Made by a program: the position numbers and the translations under genes. This document shows, one piece after another, positions 46,601 to 57,200 of a stretch of 64,000 nucleotides of DNA. Each line of letters starts with the position of its first letter. Position 1 is the first letter of the stretch. Under the pieces are notes generated by a model, which worked only from the letters and a program-made list of their open reading frames with translations, was not told the DNA's origin and made no database searches. The DNA comes from Atherinomorus stipes (lineage: Eukaryota; Chordata; Actinopteri; Atheriniformes; Atherinidae): the NCBI GenBank assembly GCA_023101725.1, contig JALJCO010013732.1, positions 124,001 to 188,000 of the forward strand, in the 5' to 3' direction.

Positions 46601-48547
46601 AAGTTTTTTTATGAGCTTTCCATATAGGAACAGCTTGGGATAATAAAGACAATCCGGTGATGTGTTTCTGACCTAATTTTCAAAGAAAGCAGAATACATG
46701 ACATGTCAGCCTAAATTTAAATGACACTTAGTAACAAATGATAGGTTTGGATAACATTAATACAAGATTCTGAGTACAGCGTATTTGCTTGATTTGGCTT
46801 TCCTTTTCTTTTTTTTTTTTTTTTTTGCAGAGTAATTTTTATGAATTTAGATGTTGGAGCCAAAGGTTTACTGGATGTAATGATTTTGGATGCAAGAGTC
46901 GAATAATAATTAAGCTCAGCTCCAAGAAATGCTGTAGTGTAAGTTTGGTAGAGTGTAGAGGGAAATTGTTGATATCCAGAGTAAAGCATCGTTGGTTAGT
47001 GGAGATGGAGAGGAAGTGAGATTTACTAGGGTGAGGGGGAAGAAAGGAAGGAAAGGCAGAGTGTGTGTTGAATAATTCAGCGCCCCCTGTCTGTATGAGT
47101 TAGCATCAATGAAGTTCACGGTGTCCGCCAAAGACTGCTTACAGTAGGAGACGAGCCTCTAAAACAATATTTAGCTGTTTACTTAGGGAGCATTCATGCA
47201 CATGTACAGATATGCAAAATGCACATATATGGACTTTCATACTTCCTTTCTGCAAATATACACCTGACTGTATACATTAATTTACAGACATGTTATACAC
47301 ACACGTGTTTTTCATGAAGCAAGTACTTAAAAAAAAAAAAATCACGCGGAAACTCACACAGGCTGCATGTCCCGGTAGTGTACACTGTGCTTGTGAATAA
47401 TTCAAGCATTGAGGAGAGCAGAGGGTTGCAGTGTGGGCTGCTGCTGAGGCAGCAGGTGACCCGGCAGCCAACAGCAAGGACATAATGGCCCTTCCCTCTT
47501 CTCCTCCATAAACAACGTATGTGTCAGTATAACAGCTGATTGTCGATTATATCACATAGTTGGTCACAGTCATCTAAAGCTCGGACAGTAGTAGAATGTT
47601 TAAATGAAATGTTTAATTTATCAGTTCATTTTCACTCTAATGAACACTTACTGTTTTTGAAAAAGAATATGATAAAATCCATCTATATTCACAGCCTGAG
47701 CCAGTGATCAAAGAGGCACCAAAAGAAGTAATTGCCAGAGCAAATGCTAAAGGCATCCTGCAAAGGGTCGGCTCAAACCACTTGACCAGAAAAGAGCACT
47801 GTGAACACACCAACAAGATGAAAAAAGCAGCACATGCTCACAGCTCTCAGCCCCATCTGTCTGCAGGTAAAAACCTGCAAACTAAGGGCAGCAAAAGTGC
47901 TGTTGACTGTGGACATCAGGACTTCATTCAATCATCACAAGGTATGTGTGGCCTTTTTCCTACTTACCTTTGGGGGTTTCAGGCTGGATCTTCTCTACAG
48001 TTTTCAGTTTTAATACAAAGCTAAGTGACTGCTTAATAGATGATGAATAGCAAGACATGAGTTTTAGTCTGAGTAGAAATGGTTGATCGTGCACGTCTAT
48101 TATAGTCTGAACATCCAGTCGACTCTATAACCTCATTGTTTTCATCCTTCAGGGAAACTCAAAGCACTGCGCTTGCAAGCCTCAAAGAGCACTATGTCCA
48201 GCTCCCTCTCCTTCCCCGAACAAGGATCCACCACCTCCTCCAAGATAGAAAACAGGACACCCACTAAAAGGATCACCTCTGCATTCAACACTGCCACTGC
48301 TGTACTTCCTGGCTGTCCTCCTGCTACTCCTGTGATTCCAGCTGTTCGTCCACGTAGAGCAAAACAGGAGGTACTGAAGCCTGTGTTGCTCATCCTGCCT
48401 CCCGCTGACTTCCCCAACTCCTTCCCACCCCAGGAGTCTCGGACTGGGCTCAGTTCCGGCCTCAGCTACAACAGGTGGAGGCCTACTCAAACAATATCCC
48501 GTGGTCTCTTTAAGGATGCCATGGCCAAATGCCGTCATCTGTTTTGA
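28904..48547 (+). CDS. nsun7: Putative RNA methyltransferase NSUN7, complete (12 coding exons, 751 aa)
   Basis: NOL1/NOP2/Sun-family RNA m5C methyltransferase-like protein, associated in mammals with sperm motility. Coding exons: 28904-29249, 34609-34667, 38670-38800, 38933-39085, 39682-39865, 40462-40696, 42264-42407, 42765-42866, 44006-44141, 44999-45122, 47695-47941, 48153-48547; phases agree and sum to 2256 bp. ATG 28904 is chosen because an in-frame ATG at 28874 lies before a strong acceptor (ttttcag ending 28883), and 28904 has context acaATGG. Lysine-rich N-terminus; FKIKLAASLARYRIKHDLSA at about 180-199; LPLYAWVNA near 219-227; motif IV-like PRCSVSAVSNPVEF with Cys400; motif VI YSTCS with Cys463; basic low-complexity C-terminus. 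The usual PCSG of motif IV is degenerate, so activity is doubtful. Human NSUN7 is slightly shorter (718 aa). It converges on apbb2. Confidence 0.95.
31372..31600. mobile_element. Palindromic AACCC/GGGTT fold-back element
   Basis: The left arm ctgggttaaaaaggggacc is the near complement of ggtccctttttaacccaac on the right, and GGGTT/AACCC pairs are repeated between them. This is a common type of teleost fold-back MITE. The right end abuts the TTTC microsatellite, so its boundary and target duplication cannot be read. Confidence 0.65.
31601..31685. repeat. (TTTC)n microsatellite
   Basis: About 20 units, directly adjoining the end of the palindromic element. Confidence 0.95.
33497..33735. mobile_element. 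Fold-back MITE with long inverted ends and GTTTTG duplication
   Basis: The ends pair over about 27 bp: left tacggaagaggattagggcc and onward, right complement tacagaaggggattagggct and onward. The A-rich left arm faces the T-rich right arm, with AGAATTCTGA words inside. GTTTTG occurs directly outside both ends (33491-33496 and 33736-33741) and is the likely target duplication. 239 bp, non-coding. Confidence 0.8.
34668..38669. other. nsun7 intron 2
   Basis: About 4 kb of AT-rich sequence without a recognisable gene, RNA or mobile element. There is a short GA microsatellite at about 38233-38252. Frames open in this interval have no family resemblance and no coding-like exon borders. Confidence 0.55.
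40207..40274 (+). repeat. Direct repeat copy 1, upstream of nsun7 exon 6
   Basis: 68 bp starting ccacaacataattaaatctg. It differs from copy 2 (41151-41217) at three places, one of them a single-base indel. It lies in the intron before exon 6 (40462-40696). Confidence 0.9.
40985..41440 (+). mobile_element. L2-like LINE 3' end remnant
   Basis: From about 41005 a frame reads KCFFWYAALFAWSKLQKDFK, then LDAFKKMLDNFEA. This is the usual C-terminus of L2-type LINE ORF2 in fish (A..WN/SKLQ..LK). The 3' UTR has the well-known order gtcttggccaggacagtctt, ggaaaagagattttaat, and ends in tggttgaataaaggttgaa. It lies in nsun7 intron 6, and copy 2 of the direct repeat sits between its coding end and tail. 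Confidence 0.75.
41151..41217 (+). repeat. Direct repeat copy 2, downstream of nsun7 exon 6
   Basis: 67 bp, 95% identical to 40207-40274 by eye and in the same orientation, with starts 944 bp apart. It is embedded between the coding end and 3' UTR of the LINE remnant. Confidence 0.9.
41441..42263. other. Remainder of nsun7 intron 6
   Basis: AT-rich, non-coding, with an A run at about 42004-42019. The following introns (42867-44005, 44142-44998, 45123-47694) likewise show only AT-rich unique sequence and homopolymer runs (45239-45256 A, 46810-46826 T). No gene is recognised in them. Confidence 0.55.
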
Positions 48548-48744
48548 CCTCCCAAACAACTGTATATTTTAACATAGCCAGACATATCTACTTCTAAATT
48601 CAAAATGTACACAGTGTTATTGAACTGCCAAATTGCACAGAGCATCTGAATGTCAAGTCAACCTACATGCTTCTGGAGCCATTATTACTTGTCATCATAA
48701 TGGTGGTCTTTGTGTGCCATAAAGAACAACCTTGTCACAGTCAC

Positions 48745-48750
48745 AATAAA
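48745..48750 (+). terminator. Candidate polyadenylation signal of nsun7
   Basis: AATAAA about 200 bp after the nsun7 stop, the first canonical hexamer downstream. Confidence 0.55.
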
Positions 48751-49443
48751 GTCAGACTGTAATTCACTGAATCGGCCAATGTTATTCACTGAGACTATAT
48801 TCTGAAAAATTAAAGGACAGTCAAGAAGCTGCTCTCTTTTTCCTTTTGGTAATGCATTTATTGTCACAACAGATTACATTTACATGTGTAGAGATGGGTG
48901 CCGAACAGAAATGAAATTATGTTTTGTGTGTTTTTCTTTTACTTTGACTGCATTCACAGAGTTCATACTGAGTGCAGGTGGCGGCCTTGAGCCATAAGAG
49001 CATTTTATAAAGTTTTGACAGTAGACTTTTTTTCTTTTACTGCTACGTATGTGTTTGTGTGTGAGTGTGAGTGGGGATTTATTGGCTGGATTTGTTTTGA
49101 GGATGAGCAAAATTACAATTAATACAAACACAACTAATCCTTAGTATATGACACACACTTTTCCATACCATCTGCGAACAGGAAAAACTTTTGTGTGCTG
49201 TTGTGCATATACCCACAAGTGTTTCACATCCTGTCAGTGTCAAAGCCTGGATTTGAAATTTCTTGCATAAATAAAAATTCCTGAGGAATTTGTTAAGCAA
49301 TGAAACATTCTTGAGCTTTTTAAGTCAGTTTTTCTACTTTAAAAAGAAAAATTACAATCTTAAGCCTCAAAATACATTAAAACATTAAACTTTCTTTTAC
49401 GAAATAACCCATTCATTAAAGAAGTGCAAGTAAAAACTGACAA

Positions 49444-50070
49444 TAAAGGATGCACGATAACCTTATTTAAAAATTGGTACCGGGAACCAATAAATGTCAG
49501 TTCCTAAAGGCCGATATCTGATAACCGATAACACACATACATACCTAATCATGACATCAATACTATTATCAAAACCAAAAAGCTTTTTCACTCTTTAAAT
49601 AAATAAATATTTATTTTTCCAGGGAAAAACTATCAGTAAGCCTCTAAAACATTTTCTACAAGATATCAAACAAAACTATTTGATGCACATGGTGCATTGC
49701 TTACTGATACAAAAATAAAGATTGCTTGAACTGATGCAAATACACGCATCGGGATTGCAAACTGAAAAAGTGCAATGGAGAAGTGAAAAAATAAAAACAT
49801 GGAAAATGATGCACTGACAAGTTAGAGTCAAACATTATATGTTAACAGAATCTGAAAAACTTTATTTCTAAACAATAATAATGACAGACAGGTTAAACTT
49901 GTTTATCTAAATAGTGTGCATTTTAAACAATAATTCTGGTCTCATAATGTGAGCAGAGCACCGTCGTGCTAAAAAAAAATTACATATACTGTATGTTATC
50001 AGGTCAAGTCATGATATCGTACTTACTGGTAAGATGTAATAATTTCCTGTTATAATTATCGTGCACCCCT
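49444..50070. mobile_element. hAT-type non-autonomous element with 8-bp target duplication
   Basis: 627 bp ending in imperfect inverted repeats (taaaggatgcacgat left, atcgtgcacccct right). It is flanked by identical 8-mers ACTGACAA at 49436-49443 and 50071-50078. Inside the left end are CCGATATC/CCGATAAC words. No coding potential. The type is familiar as a fish hAT MITE with AGGGRTGCACGAT ends. Confidence 0.85.
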
Positions 50071-50296
50071 ACTGACAATCTTTAATTGTGTTTTTGTATA
50101 TGGGGCAATGTGTCAGGTATGATCTGGGATCTGTGCCAGTGTAAATCCAGTCGTGGACAAAAGAAGTTATGTTAATGGCATTTATTTTTTGTGTGTGTTC
50201 ACCAGTCTTCTAATCAAGACCCTCAACTCATCGACATTAAACATACCCCATCAAGAAAACATGCAAAAATCAAACCCCATATCTGTCACCAACATA

Positions 50297-50556
50297 CAGA
50301 TGCGGGCATGAAAAAGTTCCCCTTTTATGCCGACTGCCAGCCACTTACCAGCGACTTGTCCGCTAATTCAATCGCACAGAGAAACGCCTGTGTGCCCAGG
50401 GGAAAACGACTTCAGAGCATAAACGAATGCCCGGAACAAGGACGTTTCCACACTCCCAAGTTTTGACACCATGCGTGATGACGTATTTGCGGGACAAATC
50501 ATTCAGTCCAACCACTTCTGGCAGAAAAAGGCGGAACTTTTTCATGCCCGCATCTG
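50297..50556. repeat. 260-bp fold-back palindrome
   Basis: The left arm starts cagatgcgggcatgaaaaag and the right arm ends with its exact complement at 50556. Pairing continues imperfectly inward (ctgccag/ctggcag, cgacttgtccgc/gcgggacaaatc, gaaacg/cgtttc), leaving a small central loop. It is probably a MITE, but no target duplication is visible. It lies 0.7 kb past the apbb2 stop on the - strand, so it may be within that gene's 3' UTR. Confidence 0.7.
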
Positions 50557-51288
50557 GAGCACCTCTCCCTCAAACTTTATCTACAAGTTTTGTGCCCTAT
50601 TTTATCTCTTTCAATACAATCATTTACATACAATTCATTATTACAGTCACTTCATCCATTATGAAAAAAAAGTCTTTTGTGTTTGTCTTTTTCTAGTCTG
50701 TTCTTTCATCTGGTGGTCAGCTGCAGGCTGATGACAGGTCTTGTCTGTTTGATCTTTGATGATTTTCCCATGTTCCAGTTAAATCCTCATGACAGCAAGA
50801 CAACACATTTTTTAGGGGGGTCTGAAAGGCTTCTGTAGCTCATCCAGTCCAGAAGTCCAGAAAGAGACAGAAATGGAAGGAAAAATGAGTAAACTATGAG
50901 TCGCTCCATTACCAGTCTGTGAATAGAAATCGATATTTTTTTCTTCTGGGTAATCTTGCCTGTTGAGTGTGTGATCAAGTAATCCATCTAGCAAAGAAAT
51001 CCAGGTGGTACGTGGGTTTCACTTGGACAAAACATCATTCAAAGGTCAAAGTTCTACCAGTGACACGAGGTTTTCCATTCCTTCACACAAAACAGGTGAG
51101 ATTATTTTTCTTTTTTTTAAATATCATCAAGCATACCTAAGGATTGCTCTTATTTCCTTTGTTTGCAGTGGTGTTTGTTATACTGTATGTACATCATCAG
51201 TTCCCATGGCTGGTAGTCATTAAGTGTTGCTGGGGCGGTTGTGAGTGGCCTCCAGGCTGGAGCAAGGTGCAGTGGTCAGTGGTGACGG

Positions 51289-54200
51289 TCATTGCTGGGG
51301 TAGTTCTGATGACTGTTTCTTGGGTTTCAGAGTGTCTATGAGAGACTGGACACTGCGTTTCACGCTGGTGGTCACCCGTCTGGTCACAGAGTCTGTAGAG
51401 AGAGAGGAAGAAGAACCAGCGCGCTGGGAGGGAGGCCGTGCTACCAGACACTTCTGGTACCGGAGCTGAGGAAGAAGAAGATAGGATGACGTTAGTAAGT
51501 ATCACAGTTCTAAATGGCTAAATGTGTTTAAAACATTTCCCCTCTTTGTCTGTTCCAGTCCATAAAGGTATGATAGCAAATAAAGAAAATTATGAGGTTT
51601 TTCACTCCTGCAAATAATCCCTGTAAAGCCTCCATTTGTTTCTTTTATACTTCTGCTTCAGAGCTTACCACACAAGCTGCCTGCACAGCCTCAGAGACAC
51701 TGCCTGCATTGGGGTCACACCAGAACACGTGACACTGGAAATGCTGGTTCCCAGTGTCCATAATGAAGGCAAATGTATGCACATCCCGTCCCACTCCCAT
51801 GAAGGACAAAAAACGAACGCGGCACTCCACCAGCACCTCCTCTTCCTCTTCCTGGATGACGATCAAAAAGGAGAATTAGTGTTCTTGAAGCCAATTTCCC
51901 TAATTGATAAGCACTTTCTCATCTTTTGATCATTTGTTTGTCCCCAGAACAGCTTCAAAATTCCCTCACCTTTTCTTTTATGACTGCTACGGTGGTGTCA
52001 GCGATACTCAGTATGACAGGAGTCCAATCTTCTTTGCCTGTGGACGACAGGAGGTTTTCTATGGCCCCGTTTATGATGTCCATACCTGGAGAGGAAAAAG
52101 GGGAGCCTGACATGTTAGATATGTTAGAGGAATCAACAACAGAATGCAGATCTTACGTGTGCCGACATCAGTGTGGCTTCAGTTTTACCTATAGGGCGAG
52201 ACACAGATGTCACACCCAGATACAGCACATGAAACTTCTGCACTAGTTCAGTCTTTGGCATGGGAAACTCTGCAGAGAGGAAACACACAAACACATATTA
52301 GAGCACACACTCAGATCACCTGAAGGAAATTTTTATCACAGGACAGCATCAAACTTTCAAAAGCAGAGTCCACACGTGATAATTGGCTTACAGCAGAAAA
52401 AATAAACAAACACTGGTGAATATTTTAATATTTTGTGCTGCTCTAGACATGATTAGAGCATGAAAAACACACAGAAGTGTGGTGGATATCAGAGAGCTGG
52501 GCCATTTCTGTGCGAGACCCTGCTGCGTCTGTTTATGCAACGGCCTGTAGGCAGAGAGGACCGCATTACACAATGAATGATCAAAGCTATCACCTGCATC
52601 TCTGGTATCGCAGGCATTAACATCCTCAGGAATTCGCTATTGAGACAACAGACAATTATCTTAACAAGGTGGGGATGATTTCTGACAAGGCAAAATGCAA
52701 AACACTAAAAGCAGTTAATTATAGCTTAATGTTGTAAATCCTCGAGTGCATTATAACGTGAAATAAAACAACCAAAACTGTGCTGAAAGGGACAGAAAAC
52801 CCCATACAACAGCTGCAGATATGTTGTGCCATGTCTTCTTCTTTCTAGCTGAATGATTCACACTTCAGTGGTGTGCTCAGTCACACCTGTACAGTTATAT
52901 CACCAACGGTGATATCGGAGGTTTGGGTCAAATAACCTGATTGCTCGAAAAGTTGAGTACTTAGGATTGAATTAGTCTGAGATATGATCAGATGGAGATG
53001 ATAGCATTTGCCTGCACTCACTTGTAATGCTCCTAATATCTCACATGTATGTATATTGCTAGTATCTTGGGGTTGTAACATGAACAATAGATTATAAAAG
53101 GTTTTTCATACACTGGTTCCATTTTAAAGCAGAACTCAGTCGGGTCAGATACAATGAAAAAAGCAGGGCCATTATTCTGGTGCTGGCACTCTTCCCATAT
53201 CATTTCAGGCTAATCTCCTCAATTGTGTCCCGACACAGGGTCCAAATCTATTGTAATTCAGTCAGTAACAAGAACGGTTTCCCATTCCCTGTAATACCAG
53301 CTCCAGCCAACCTCTAAAGGTAATAGACCGGTCTAACTCCTGCTAGGCAATCACCTCTCACGGAATATCAACTGCTTTCTTTTTAAAATGACAATTCCCT
53401 GAGTTAGGGCAAGTTATAGCCTTAAAAGATGCAAGGGATCTTTGAGCACTTGAGTTCTTTGATCCTAGGGTTGGGATGGGGGCTGTGGAGCACCATGCGC
53501 TGCCTCAAAGAAACACTAATTGGGTTTTAATGAGGTCGACTGTCGCTGTTAGTGAGGAGCTGATATGGTTCTATTATATTCAGATGCCCTGCGCTGTTTT
53601 TCCTTTCACTCAGCAGTTACGTACAGCTGAGGTTATAGCAGAGGATGAATTGCGCTGGACCATTTTCTCTGTTTTCCAATAATTACTTGGGACTGACGGA
53701 AAAGAGCAGTGGGAATTAGTAAAAGGACTAACAGAGAAAAGAGCTGGCACTGAGGAGGACGCTATGATTGTTGAGCAAGCAGTTGCTCTGAGTCTGCATT
53801 ATCTGTATGTAATTGAACCAAGCAACTATTATCAGTCGTTCATGGGGCTCCTGTGGTAACAGGGTCATTTTTTAAGAATATTTAAGTGGTTTTGGATGTG
53901 GAAGAATTCGGTCATGAGACCACAGCAGGGGAGATAACACACGGCTGACAAATCCAGGAACTACAGAGAAGCAAGACTCAGGGAAAGGGTGTACAGTAAG
54001 CATTTCACGCTGTTTTACTCATGTTGTGGGGAGGACGTAAATCAGTTTAACGGTCACAATGACAGGGAAAAGTTCACACAATGCAAGTTGTGACATTTTA
54101 AGTTGAGGGCTATAGGGTTGGGTAATGGTAGGTGGTTGGGAGTAGGCAAGTTCTGTTTAGGGTTAACACACAGTAGATCCCCAAGAGGTGATTGTCATTG

Positions 54201-57200
54201 TCATGTCCTCTGAAGTGATGGAAATGCGACTATGTGTGTGAGTGTACCTTGTAGGGGTACATCAGAGCCATTCTGGGAGGAGCTGCCAGCGGCAGCCTTG
54301 GCACTTTTTCTTTCAGCCATAATCTGAGGAAGGAGAGGGAAGAAAAAAGGTGTGCAGAGAAAACAGGGAATGGATAACAAATGAAAAAAGAAAGAAATAA
54401 ATAAAATGGAAAAAAATGGAAGACAAGAAATGGGGGGGGGGGGGGGGGTAGGAATAGGGACAGGAGAAAGTAAGATTTGGTTTAAGTAGGTTCATACTCT
54501 AAGAGACAATGTGATCTTTTTCCAAATATTAACAGTTGAAGCTCACAAATACTACTACTACTACTATTACTAATACATTTAACACAAACACAAATAATTT
54601 TGTTATATCGAAATCAACATTTTAGATTTTTTTTACCATAATTACCACAAAAAACATCGACAGTCCTCTGTGCTTTTCTCTGATTTGTATGTTGTCTGTC
54701 ACAGAAACAAACAAAAAGAAAAAAAAGACTGTAGTTCTAATATCATTCTAAAGCAACTGAGCACAGACGCAAATTCTTTTTTTTCTTTTCATTTTCTTTC
54801 TTTCTTTCTTTCTTTCTTTCTTACAAAAGTTAATAGTGGATCTGTGTTGGACTGGGTTCAACCAGTATTTAATGCAGTATTGCAGGAGGGTGAATGTGGG
54901 ATTAAATTCCAACATGTTCATGTCAGGAAAAAAAAATGGTGAGGCTAATTATTTGATTTAATTTATTTATTGGTAATGGGAAGGTGCAAGTCTGACATTC
55001 AGATGTTTTTTTTTCTTCTGGGATACATTTAATTAACAGCATGTCTGCACATTGATAGAACACTTTTGTCTCTTCCTGGTTGGGTTTAAGCGGTGACATA
55101 ATTTGGGTCAGATTAGGTGCCCAAATCCAGTCCTCAAGAGTTACTATCCTGCAACCTTTGAAGCATACTTTTCCACAGCACACCTGAACCAAATAGCTCA
55201 ATTCCCTCATGCACATGTCATTCAGCTCAGTAGAGGGCTGGTAACGAGCCATTCATTTGATTCAGGTGTGTTGGAGAAGGGAGTGACCAAGTCTCAGTCC
55301 TCAAGAGCCACAATCCTGCAACTTTTAGATGCATAACTTCTCCAACACACCTGAATGAATGGCTCATTACCAGGTCTCTGCAGAGCCGAATGACATGTGC
55401 ATGAGGAGCATATAAAGCAGAGGTGTCCAAATCTTTTACATTGGAGGGCCAAAAATGAGTCAAGGTGGATGGTTACCGGCCCAAACTAAAAATTCAAGTT
55501 CATGTGTAAGAAATGAAATATGCTTCGCCCATACTGTAATTGTTCAAAATGAAACCTCATGAAAAGTAATGTGGGAAAGCAATGACACAGTTCTTTACTG
55601 TGTACCTACAATGTAATGCAATGTTAATTTGTGGTCAGGAAGGGAAGTGCAACAATGAATAAATATTAGAACTTTTCACAGGGCTGGAAAAATCATGATT
55701 TAAAAAAAAAAAAAAAGACAATGGAAAGTGGACCAAAAATAATCAGTCACAGGCCAACTTTGGCCCCTGGGCCCCATATTGGGCACCCCTGATCTAAAGG
55801 ATAGTGGCTCTCAAGGACTGTAGTTGGGCACCCCTGGGTTAGGTATTAAAACTACTTTACTACTAGGGATTTCCAGAAAACACAGTATCAGCTGATATTC
55901 AAGCTTTAATCAGTTAATAGGGCATCATTTAACACAGGGGTGCCCAAGTCCGGTCCTTGAGAGCTACTATCCTGAAATTCTTAGAGCATACCCGCTCCAA
56001 CACACCTGAATCAAATGGCAAATCCTCTCATGGACATGTCATTCAGCTCTGCAGAGGCCTGGTAATGAGCCATTTATTTGATTCAGGTGTGTTGGAGAAG
56101 GGATGCAACCAAAATGTACAGGATTGTAGCTCTTGAAAACTGGAATTGGACACCCTTGATTTAACTGGTGGTGGCCTATATTTATCTGGTGTGTCCTGGT
56201 TGTGTTGCATTGTCTTTGCCCAGGAATTGACTAAATTATTTTACATTTTATATTTTCTTTTGCTGGGATGCAAAACAAATTGTTGGGTAAGGTAACCACT
56301 GAAAGTTCATTAACCTAATAAAGGTTAAAGAGCCCCTGGCATGAAATTTGCGTTTTTTTTATTTATTTTTTATTATCATCTGTTTTAGTTTCCCCAGCCT
56401 GCCTATGTCCCCTAAAGGGTTAAATGGGTGTGTCTGCTTACATAGTGAAATTAGCATTCGCAAATAGGCTGATTGGCAGTTCGGCATATTTACTCCTAGT
56501 ACAGCACACTACGTCATTGAGTTCCAGCCAATTACCCCCCTCACCCGAACTACACGGCGTCCAGTGCGCATCTGAACTGCTCAGTACTTGGTGTGTAACA
56601 AGGGTGGAGCTGAGGATAAGCCGGGTCGAGGCTCCCTCACCTACGCCCACGAACACAGCCCTTGGGCAGAGCACTTCGGCAGACCAGAGCAAGACAGGAC
56701 AACTTAATTCAGAAAAAGGTTTATTGTCTCCTGTTCTTACACAAGGAAGGCAACGGACTGTTGCCAATAGTGACTGCAGAGCCTCCTAGAAACCACCCTA
56801 CAACAGATCAAAGAGAAAAACACATCATGCAGTAACACTACAAACCAACTGGACACCCATAGCCTGCAGTCACCAGGCCACAGCCGTCCTCCAGTCCAAC
56901 AGGAGACACTACAGGAGGGAGACAGAGTTAAAAACAATTTACAACAACAAGATAAAAAAAACTAGATCATCAGTACCATAAAAAACGTGCACGCAATAGG
57001 ACCATTCCAAGAGGGATCAGGGTGAGCGACTGAACTCCTGCACTTTAACGTCTCAAATATATTAATCGCACATCCAACCTTAACAGCATAACCAATATCA
57101 GTTAATACGTTACCAGTCCGTCGACTTACCACCCTGGTCACTCTCAGATCGGCCCAGACAGAGAACTGAACCAGTCTTTTATAGTGATGGTCCATTAATC

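Larger units (their letters stand above)
48548..51288. other. Region between convergent nsun7 and apbb2
   Basis: Holds both 3' UTRs, a hAT-like element (49444-50070) and a 260-bp fold-back (50297-50556). No other gene is seen. For apbb2 (- strand), TTTATT at 50181-50186, 49078-49083 or 48857-48862 could each be its AATAAA signal; sequence alone does not choose. Confidence 0.6.

Noticed and set aside
50191..50466. A 91-codon frame preceded by an acceptor-like ttcaccag, considered as an alternative last exon of nsun7
   Set aside because: nsun7 already has a C-terminus matching the family at 48153-48547. Much of this frame lies in one arm of the 260-bp fold-back, and it has no recognisable motif.
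56424..56789. A 121-codon open frame on the + strand
   Set aside because: No familiar motif; it crosses the border of the LTR-like segment and has an equally long frame on the opposite strand.
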